This document shows positions 56,935-64,000 of a stretch of DNA of 64,000 bases, one piece after another (within the stretch, counting starts at the first letter, position 1; every line of letters starts with the position of its first letter). The notes under the pieces were generated by a model. The model was not told the origin of the DNA and searched no databases. It saw only the letters and a list, made by a program, of their open reading frames with translations. The stretch spans positions 620,001 to 684,000 of the forward strand of contig NZ_VYQE01000001.1 of the NCBI RefSeq assembly GCF_008710275.1, in the 5' to 3' direction. Both the position numbers and the translations under genes were made by a program. The DNA comes from Histidinibacterium aquaticum. GTDB taxonomy: Bacteria; Pseudomonadota; Alphaproteobacteria; Rhodobacterales; Rhodobacteraceae.

Positions 56935-57117
56935 ATGCAGAAGTTCATCAAAAAATTCCGCCGCGACGAAGACGGTGCCGTCACCGTTGACTGGGTCGTG
57001 CTCACCGCCGCCATCGTCGGCCTCGGCGTCGCCGTCATGGGCACCGTCAAGGGCGGCGTCGAAGACCTCGGCGACAAGATCTCCAGCAGCCTTTCGTCCC
57101 AGACCGTCGGCAGCTGA
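56935..57117 (+). CDS. flp: Flp-type pilin, copy 1
   Basis: This 60-aa type IVb pilin has a basic leader, the cleavage site DEDG/AVTVDWVVLTAAIVGLG, and a hydrophobic helix. After cleavage the mature pilin begins AVTVDW, so position +5 is Asp, not the usual Glu, and +6 is Trp, not Tyr. GGAGGGAC precedes the ATG. It is 56 of 60 residues identical to copy 2. It is the major building block of the Tad pilus. Confidence 0.92.
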   Translation: MQKFIKKFRRDEDGAVTVDWVVLTAAIVGLGVAVMGTVKGGVEDLGDKISSSLSSQTVGS

Positions 57118-57152
57118 CACCCGATCCTGAGCGCTTAGCCAAGGAGAATATC

Positions 57153-57335
57153 ATGACCAAGTTTCTTTCCAAGTTCCGCCGTGACGAAGACGGCGCTGTG
57201 ACCGTCGACTGGGTCGTGCTCACCGCCGCCATCGTCGGCCTGGGCGTGGCCGTCATGGGCACCGTGAAGGGTGGCGTCGGAGACCTCGGAGACAAGATCT
57301 CCAGCAGCCTTTCGTCCCAGACCGTCGGCAGCTGA
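57153..57335 (+). CDS. flp: Flp-type pilin, copy 2
   Basis: This 60-aa pilin differs from copy 1 at only four residues (2, 5, 6 and 43), and the last 45 bases of the two genes are identical. It is a tandem duplicate, probably kept alike by gene conversion. It has its own AAGGAG. A strong terminator follows 30 bases after the stop, so the two copies form a unit separate from the third pilin. Confidence 0.92.
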   Translation: MTKFLSKFRRDEDGAVTVDWVVLTAAIVGLGVAVMGTVKGGVGDLGDKISSSLSSQTVGS

Positions 57336-57365
57336 TAGCGCCCTCGGCACGGACAGACGCACCAG

Positions 57366-57391
57366 AGGGCCGCGCCACCAGGCGCGGCCCT
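57366..57391 (+). terminator. Rho-independent terminator after flp copy 2
   Basis: AGGGCCGCGCC (57366-57376) pairs with GGCGCGGCCCT (57381-57391), loop ACCA, followed by TTGTCG. It should make the two first pilin genes a highly expressed unit, partly insulated from the downstream genes. Confidence 0.85.
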
Positions 57392-57521
57392 TTGTCGTAA
57401 CCCGGCGGTCGCACTGCAGCTTTCCGCCAGCGTGTTTCCGCCGCGACTCCGCGATTTGGCCACATTGGTCGATCAAGGTGCCGGCGAAGGGCCGGGATGA
57501 CCGCCCGAAGGAGAGACTGCC

Positions 57522-57707
57522 ATGCTCAACAACCTCAAACGCCTTCTGTGGCGGGAAGACGGTGCCGTCACCGTCGACTGGGTGGTGCTGACAGCCGCCA
57601 TCGTGGGGCTCAGCGTCGCCGCGATCTCGACGGTGCGGACGGCTGCGACAGACAAGTCCACCGGGATCGGCGCGCGGCTTTCGTCGCATCAGGTCGGGCT
57701 GGACTGA
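57522..57707 (+). CDS. Flp-type pilin, diverged copy 3
   Basis: This 61-aa protein keeps the cleavage region REDG/AVTVDWVVLTAAIVGL but diverges after it (SVAAISTVRTAATDKSTGIG). It may be a minor pilin. GAAGGAGAG precedes the ATG. It lies past a terminator and so has its own promoter or depends on read-through. cpaB follows 103 bases downstream. Confidence 0.85.
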   Translation: MLNNLKRLLWREDGAVTVDWVVLTAAIVGLSVAAISTVRTAATDKSTGIGARLSSHQVGLD

Positions 57708-57810
57708 CGGGGACACCCGGGGCGGGAACGCCCCGACGTGACAGAGACCGCGGGTCCGCGGCAGGCCGGACGGGGATCCGGTCGAAGTGGGGAACGAAAG
57801 GACAGCAGGC

Positions 57811-58668
57811 ATGAGAGCGGTATTCGGACTCGTACTGATCGTTGGGATCGGCCTCGCCGGCTTCGCGGTCTACATGGCCCAGGACTACCTCGAGCAGACC
57901 CAGGCCCAGCTGGCGCGCGAACGTGCCGCCGCGGCCGAGGCGGTTCCGACCGTGGAGATCTACGCCGTCAACCGGGAGATCGGCTACGGAGAGCAGCTCA
58001 CCCCCGAGGACGTCCAGATCATCCGCTACGCGGAGCCCTTCCTGCCCGAGGGCACATTCGCCACCGAGGAGCAGCTCTTCCCGGAGGGGGCCGAGGAGCC
58101 GCGCGTCGTGCTGCGGCCGATGCTCGCGCTGGAGCCGGTGCTCGCCGCCAAGGTCACCGAGCCCGGCGAGGACGCGGGCCTTACCTCCCGCCTGTCGCGC
58201 GGGATGCGGGCCTTCGCCATCCGCGTCGACGTCTCCTCCGGCGTGTCGGGCTTCCTGCGCCCCGGCGACCGGGTCGACATCTACTGGACCGGTCGCTCTG
58301 TCTCGAACGACGGCCGGGTCGAGGAAGTCACCAAGCTGATCGAAAGCGCCGTGAAGCTGATCGCCGTGGACCAGCAGGCCGACGGCTCCTCCAGCTTCAA
58401 CGCGACCATCGCCCGGACCGTCACGGTCGAGGCCACGCCCCAAGAGGTCGCCGCCCTCGCCCAGGCGCAGTCCACCGGGCGGCTCTCGCTGTCTCTCGTG
58501 GGCCAGGACGACGATACCGTCGCGGGCCAGATCGAGGTCAACCAGCGCCGCCTGCTGGGGATCCCCGAGCAGGAGGAGACCGTAGAGGCGCCGGCCGAGG
58601 AGGTCTGCACCATCCGGACCCGCCGTGGCGCCGAGGTCGTGGAAATCCCGATCCCCTGCACGAACTGA
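57811..58668 (+). CDS. cpaB: Pilus assembly protein CpaB (RcpC)
   Basis: This 285-aa protein has one N-terminal transmembrane helix (about residues 4-22), then an SAF-like domain (IGYGEQLTPEDVQIIRYAE, MRAFAIRVDVSSGVSGFLRPGDRVDI). CpaB/RcpC sits at the periplasmic side of the Tad machine, where it supports the secretin. ATG at 57811 is preferred over the GTG at 57787 because the membrane helix begins directly after it. A strong terminator follows at 58691. Confidence 0.92.
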   Translation: MRAVFGLVLIVGIGLAGFAVYMAQDYLEQTQAQLARERAAAAEAVPTVEIYAVNREIGYGEQLTPEDVQIIRYAEPFLPEGTFATEEQLFPEGAEEPRVVLRPMLALEPVLAAKVTEPGEDAGLTSRLSRGMRAFAIRVDVSSGVSGFLRPGDRVDIYWTGRSVSNDGRVEEVTKLIESAVKLIAVDQQADGSSSFNATIARTVTVEATPQEVAALAQAQSTGRLSLSLVGQDDDTVAGQIEVNQRRLLGIPEQEETVEAPAEEVCTIRTRRGAEVVEIPIPCTN

Positions 58669-58690
58669 GGCGAATCATCCGCCGCGATCC

Positions 58691-58720
58691 AAAGGGCGTG
58701 CCGCCGGCGCGCCCTTTTTT
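58691..58720 (+). terminator. Rho-independent terminator after cpaB
   Basis: AAAGGGCGTGCC pairs with GGCGCGCCCTTT (one G-T pair), loop GCC, followed by a run of T. It separates cpaB from the secretin gene, which then needs its own promoter in 58721-58865. Confidence 0.88.
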
Positions 58721-58865
58721 CGATGCGACCGACCTGTTGCGCCAGACCCACATGAACGACGCAGGGTAAATCTTTGATTCTTGCAAAGGAGTCCCGCCCC
58801 GGCGATGCTGCCCCAAACGACGGGCGAAATGCCCGCGCCGAGCGTGACATAGAGGCAGGTCACCG

Positions 58866-60281
58866 ATGAAATACGACGGATTCCTTAAGGCGGCCCTCGC
58901 CGGCCTGTCCATCGCGCTCGCGGTTCCGACCGCGCCGGCCGAGGCCCAGGTTCTCAACGTGATGCGCGGGGCCCCCTCCAGCGAGCTCAAGGTTTCGATG
59001 AACCGCGCGGTGGTGGTCGAGAGCGACACTCCCTTCACCGAGGTCTCGATCGCCAACCCCGGCATCGCCGATATCTCCACCCTCTCAGACCGCACGCTCT
59101 ACGTGCTCGGCAAGGAGCCGGGACGGACGACGCTGACTCTCCTCGGCGCGGACGGGCGGCTGATCACCAACGTCGAAGTCCAGGTCACCCCGGACATCGA
59201 GGAGTTCAAGGAGCGCCTGCAGCAGATCCTGCCCGGCGAGCACATCGAGGTCCGCACCGCCAACGACGGGATCGTGCTCTCGGGCACAGTCTCCTCGACG
59301 GCGCGCCTCGACCGGGCGCTCGAACTGGCGCAGCGCTATGCCCCCGACCGGGTTTCCAACCTGATGACCGTGGGCGGCGTGCAGCAGGTCATGCTCAAGG
59401 TGCGCTTCGCAGAGATGCAGCGGTCTGTCTCCAAGTCGCTGTCCTCATCGCTCGTCGCGCAGGGCACCGCCCTTTCGGACAACCTGGGCCTGAGCGCGGG
59501 CACCGGGCGTCTCGTGGACGATGGGTCGGTCGGCAACTCGCTCAACGGCAGCCTGCCCGCCAGCAACGCCAACAACGGCGCGGTTCTGTTCGGCTTCAAC
59601 GCCGGCGGCGTCGAGGTCGGCATCCTGCTGGAGGCGCTGGAGAGCCGCGGCGTGGTCCGCACCCTGGCCGAGCCCAACCTCACCGCGCTGTCGGGCCAGG
59701 AAGCCCGCTTCCTCGCGGGCGGCGAATATCCCGTGCCGGTCAGCCAGGAGGGCGGGGCCGTCTCGATCGAGTACAAGCCCTTCGGCGTCGAACTGAACTT
59801 CGTCCCCCGTGTGGTGGACGGCGACCTCATCAACCTCGAACTCGAGGCGGCGGTCTCCTCCATCGACTCGGCCAACGGCGTGAACCAGGGCGGATTCACC
59901 GTCGATGCCTTCCGCCGGCGCGAGACCTCGACCACCGTCGAGATGCGCGACGGAGAGAGCTTCGCCATCGCGGGCCTGCTCAGCGACGATTTCCAGGACG
60001 CCAACAGCCAATTGCCCTTCGTGGGCGACATCCCGGTGCTGGGCGCCCTCTTCCGCTCGGCGGACTATACGCGCCAGCAGACCGAACTCGTGATCATCGT
60101 CACCCCGCACCTCGTCCAGCCCACCCGCGGGGAGGCGCTGGCCCTGCCGACCGACCGGGTGCGCCCGCCGACCGAGCGCGACCTCTTCCTCAACGGCCGT
60201 GTCGCAGCGCCCCAGCAGGGAGCGGCGGCGGAAGTGGCGCGGCAGGACTTCTCGGGGTCCTACGGCTACGTGATGGACTGA
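58866..60281 (+). CDS. cpaC: Tad pilus secretin CpaC (RcpA)
   Basis: This 471-aa protein has a signal peptide ending in AEAQ, an N-terminal domain of the BON/secretin type (RAVVVESDTPFTEVSIANPG, GKEPGRTTLTLLGADGRL), and a C-terminal secretin domain (LAEPNLTALSGQEARFLAGG, VEMRDGESFAIAGLL, VPVLGALFRSADY-like). It forms the outer-membrane ring for the pilus. AGGCAGGTCACCG precedes the ATG at 58866. A terminator lies upstream, so it heads a new transcript with the OmpA gene. Confidence 0.94.
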   Translation: MKYDGFLKAALAGLSIALAVPTAPAEAQVLNVMRGAPSSELKVSMNRAVVVESDTPFTEVSIANPGIADISTLSDRTLYVLGKEPGRTTLTLLGADGRLITNVEVQVTPDIEEFKERLQQILPGEHIEVRTANDGIVLSGTVSSTARLDRALELAQRYAPDRVSNLMTVGGVQQVMLKVRFAEMQRSVSKSLSSSLVAQGTALSDNLGLSAGTGRLVDDGSVGNSLNGSLPASNANNGAVLFGFNAGGVEVGILLEALESRGVVRTLAEPNLTALSGQEARFLAGGEYPVPVSQEGGAVSIEYKPFGVELNFVPRVVDGDLINLELEAAVSSIDSANGVNQGGFTVDAFRRRETSTTVEMRDGESFAIAGLLSDDFQDANSQLPFVGDIPVLGALFRSADYTRQQTELVIIVTPHLVQPTRGEALALPTDRVRPPTERDLFLNGRVAAPQQGAAAEVARQDFSGSYGYVMD

Positions 60282-60296
60282 GGAAAGGCGCCCGAC

Positions 60297-60947
60297 ATGA
60301 GACGAGTCACTCTTTCCGCAGCGGCGCTCCTGGCGCTCTCGGCCTGCGCCCAGACCGCCGGCGGCCCCGGTGTCTTCGACGCCGAGGCGGGAGCGGTCAT
60401 CGACACCGGCACCTTCGGCAATGCGACGATGCACAACACGCTGGTGATGAACGGCGAGCGTGACTACACCGTCGCCCTGGCCGAACGCTTCGACGCAGAG
60501 GTCCCCTCGACCGTCAACTTCGCCTTCAACTCCGCGCAGCTCGGTCCCGAGGCGCGGGCGATCCTGACGCAGCAGGCCAACTGGATGAACCAGTTCCCCG
60601 AACTCAGGTTCTCGGTCTACGGCCACACAGACCTCGTCGGCTCGGACAGCTACAACTACAATCTCGGCCTCCGCCGGGCCCAGGCCGCGGTGAACTACCT
60701 GGTCACCCACGGCGTGCCCCGCTCGAGCCTGAAGGCCCTCGTGTCCTACGGCGAGGAACAGCCGCTCGTGCTCACCCAAAACCGCGAACGGGCCAACCGG
60801 CGCACCGTGACCGAGGTCTCGGGCTTCCTCCGGCGGCACCCGACCGTGCTGAACGGCAAGTACGCCGAGGTGATCTTCCGCGAGTACGTGCAATCGGCCG
60901 TGCCCAGCCAGGACCTCGAAGGCGTGACCGCGGCCGGACTGCAGTAG
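60297..60947 (+). CDS. OmpA-family lipoprotein in the Tad locus
   Basis: This 216-aa lipoprotein has lipobox ALSAC (Cys about residue 17) and an OmpA-like domain (VNFAFNSAQLGPEARAIL, YGHTDLVGSDSYNYNLGLRR), with the Asp and Arg that bind peptidoglycan. It occupies the place where CpaD lies in other Tad loci, 15 bases after cpaC, and may help seat the secretin in the outer membrane and wall. It resembles Pal, but the locus is unrelated to tol. Confidence 0.88.
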   Translation: MRRVTLSAAALLALSACAQTAGGPGVFDAEAGAVIDTGTFGNATMHNTLVMNGERDYTVALAERFDAEVPSTVNFAFNSAQLGPEARAILTQQANWMNQFPELRFSVYGHTDLVGSDSYNYNLGLRRAQAAVNYLVTHGVPRSSLKALVSYGEEQPLVLTQNRERANRRTVTEVSGFLRRHPTVLNGKYAEVIFREYVQSAVPSQDLEGVTAAGLQ

Positions 60948-61038
60948 GCCGCGCTCCCCCGCACAGTTAACGCCTTGGAGCAAGGCGATTTCTGCGCCCA
61001 TCAACTGTTCGTGCGAACGCCGGGTGATCGTCTCCGCA

Positions 61039-61144
61039 AATCGCACAATGGCGATTGTTTCGCCCCAAATTAGTCAGAATGGTCGGCGACTTTGACCTCA
61101 TGGGAAGGCGTGTCGCCAATGGCGACTCTCTTCCGTAACGGAAG
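61039..61144. promoter_or_regulatory. Three short hairpins/dyads upstream of cpaE
   Basis: AATCGC-N6-GCGATT (61039-61056), GTCGCC-AAT-GGCGAC (61112-61126) and CTTCCG-TAA-CGGAAG (61130-61144) lie in the 265-base gap before cpaE. The last two are only three bases apart. None has a U-tract. They may be operators or leader stems. The gap holds no supported gene. Confidence 0.45.
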
Positions 61145-61212
61145 GAGTTCGACGGCCCCGCGGCCGTGTCCGTTGCGGCAGGGAAAGCCCTTTCCGGAAG
61201 GACGAGAGGCTT

Positions 61213-62484
61213 ATGACCAGCAACGCAGTTCTCCAGCCAGAGGCCCAGCCCCTCCTTGCCTGCACCGTCAGCCGGGACGTCCAGGTGTTCGATCTGCTGA
61301 TCGAGGACATGGAAGGCGCGCTCGGTGAAAGCTGGGGCGATCTGAACTTCTCGGACGCCCTGCCCTTCCTCGACCAGCCCGAGGCGGGCGCGATGCAATT
61401 CATCTGCATCGCCATGGACGAGCAGGACGAGGGCGACCTCTCCCTCATCATCGACGTCGTGAAGTCCGCGCGCGGCCGCGGCCTCAAGGTCATCATCGTG
61501 GCCGAGGACGTGAGCCCCGCCTCGCTGCACCAGCTCCTGCGGGAAGGCGGCAACGAGTTCGTGCCCTACCCGCTGCCCGAAGGCGAGCTGTCGCAGGCCA
61601 TCGACCGCGTTCTCGCGCCGCCGCCGCGCCCCGCCATCGCGCCGCCCGCGAACGACGACGCGCAGGTCCCGGCGACCACCACGCCCGCGCTCCGTGCAGA
61701 GGGCGACCGCAACGGCGTCGTCATGCCCGTGCACGGGATGGCCGGCGGCACCGGTTCCACCACCCTCGCCGTGAACCTGGCCTGGGAACTGGCGACGATG
61801 CAGGGCAACGAGCCGCCACGCGTCTGCCTGCTGGACCTCGACCTGCAGTTCGGCTCGGCCTCGACCTACCTCGACCTGCCCCGCCGCGAGGCGGTCTTCG
61901 AGCTTCTGAGCGACACCGAGGCGATGGACGGAGAGAGCTTCATCCAGGCCCTCCAGACCTACAACGACAAGCTGCATGTCCTGACCTCGCCGACCGAGCT
62001 CATCCCGCTCGACCTGCTGTCGCCGGAGGACGTGCGCCGGGTCATCGACCAGGCCCGCGCGAACTTCGACTACGTCGTCATCGACATGCCGACGACCATG
62101 GTCGAGTGGAGCCAGACCGCGCTCGAGGCGAGCCATGTCTATTTCTCGATTCTCGAGATGGACATGCGCTCGGCCCAGAACACGCTGCGGATCAAGCGGG
62201 CGCTCAAGGCAGAGGACCTGCCCTTTTCCAAGATGCGCTTCATCCTCAACCGCGCACCGCGTTTCACCGACCTCAACGGCAAGGCCCGGGTCAAGCGGCT
62301 GGCCGATTCCCTCGGCATCTCCATCGAGGTTCAGCTGCCCGACGGCGGCAAGGCCGTCGCCCAGAATGCCGACCATGGCGTCGCGATGGCCGAGGGCATT
62401 CCGAAGAACCCCCTGCGCCGCGAGATCGCCAAGCTTGCCGCCAAGGTTCACGAGGTCAACCAATCCGAAGCCAGAGGAGGCTAA
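61213..62484 (+). CDS. cpaE: Tad pilus localisation ATPase-like protein CpaE (TadZ)
   Basis: This 423-aa protein has an N-terminal receiver-like domain (about residues 15-135) and a ParA/MinD-like domain from about residue 168. The P-loop place reads GMAGGTGSTTLAVNLAWEL, without the two lysines of a deviant Walker A, so ATP hydrolysis is doubtful. DLDLQFGSASTYLDLP and DYVVIDMPTTMVEW follow in the usual order. CpaE/TadZ places the pilus machine at the pole. GAAGGAC precedes the ATG, and cpaF follows 27 bases downstream. Confidence 0.93.
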   Translation: MTSNAVLQPEAQPLLACTVSRDVQVFDLLIEDMEGALGESWGDLNFSDALPFLDQPEAGAMQFICIAMDEQDEGDLSLIIDVVKSARGRGLKVIIVAEDVSPASLHQLLREGGNEFVPYPLPEGELSQAIDRVLAPPPRPAIAPPANDDAQVPATTTPALRAEGDRNGVVMPVHGMAGGTGSTTLAVNLAWELATMQGNEPPRVCLLDLDLQFGSASTYLDLPRREAVFELLSDTEAMDGESFIQALQTYNDKLHVLTSPTELIPLDLLSPEDVRRVIDQARANFDYVVIDMPTTMVEWSQTALEASHVYFSILEMDMRSAQNTLRIKRALKAEDLPFSKMRFILNRAPRFTDLNGKARVKRLADSLGISIEVQLPDGGKAVAQNADHGVAMAEGIPKNPLRREIAKLAAKVHEVNQSEARGG

Positions 62485-62511
62485 GGGCAACTAAATCCTG
62501 GGGGATTTAAG

Positions 62512-64000
<1,489 letters not shown>

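Overview
The window looks like chromosomal DNA of a roseobacter-type alphaproteobacterium (Rhodobacteraceae). The GC content is very high and the genes are tightly packed, often with stop/start overlaps of the ATGA kind. Gene orders typical of this family are visible: ruvC-ruvA-ruvB / ybgC-tolQRAB-pal-ybgF-tilS-ftsH, fhs-folD, and a Tad/Flp pilus locus whose pilins carry a VDW motif. A degenerate GGGATATTT-type intergenic repeat also occurs several times. I see no rRNA, tRNA, CRISPR array, transposase or prophage gene.

Layout. 1-3.3 kb: the start of a glutamate-type dehydrogenase gene (minus strand, cut by the edge), then three overlapping genes for TadG/TadE-like pilus assembly proteins. 3.3-8.6 kb: housekeeping genes (homoserine dehydrogenase, class II fructose bisphosphatase, tRNA adenosine deaminase, an RsuA/RluB-type pseudouridine synthase) among small conserved proteins. 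8.7-16.9 kb: a plus-strand run of TerC, a small membrane protein, an XpaC-like protein, TelA, a DUF2927 lipoprotein and a lactate permease, followed by an SPFH/GYF protein and a zinc-ribbon membrane protein. This resembles an envelope or metal stress module. 17-22.5 kb: sugar kinase, dtd, an Lhr-type helicase with its PdeM nuclease partner, and an ArsR/SRPBCC pair. 22.5-28.2 kb: folD and fhs (one-carbon metabolism), a secreted EF-hand protein, a MOSC protein, and a LysR regulator divergent from a 43-aa DUF1127-like ORF.

28.3-40.9 kb: a long minus-strand block that reads, in transcription order, ruvC, ruvA, ruvB, an SH3 protein, an unknown conserved gene, ybgC, tolQ, tolR, tolA, a candidate 49-aa ORF, tolB, pal, ybgF, tilS, ftsH. 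It joins Holliday junction processing, outer-membrane tethering and division, tRNA modification and membrane proteolysis. 41-47.4 kb: a DUF1127 protein, prmA, msrA, an MFS transporter, priA and a transaldolase-like gene. 48.1-50.7 kb: the two subunits of a 3-oxoacid CoA-transferase, separated by a complete LOV-domain blue-light histidine kinase.

51.0-55.6 kb: a compact set that matches, step for step, the decaprenyl-phosphoryl-arabinose pathway known from mycobacteria. It holds a flippase-like membrane protein, a DprE1-like FAD oxidase, a DprE2-like reductase, and, facing them, a HAD phosphatase fused to a UbiA-type phosphoribosyltransferase. 55.6-64 kb: a lytic transglycosylase followed by the main Tad locus: three Flp pilins, CpaB, the CpaC secretin, an OmpA lipoprotein, CpaE and CpaF (cut by the right edge).

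The items that most deserve follow-up are the candidate polyprenyl-phosphoryl-arabinose operon, the LOV kinase lodged inside a CoA-transferase operon, the TerC/XpaC/TelA and SPFH/zinc-ribbon neighbourhood, and several unassigned palindromic sites upstream of the pilus and tol genes.
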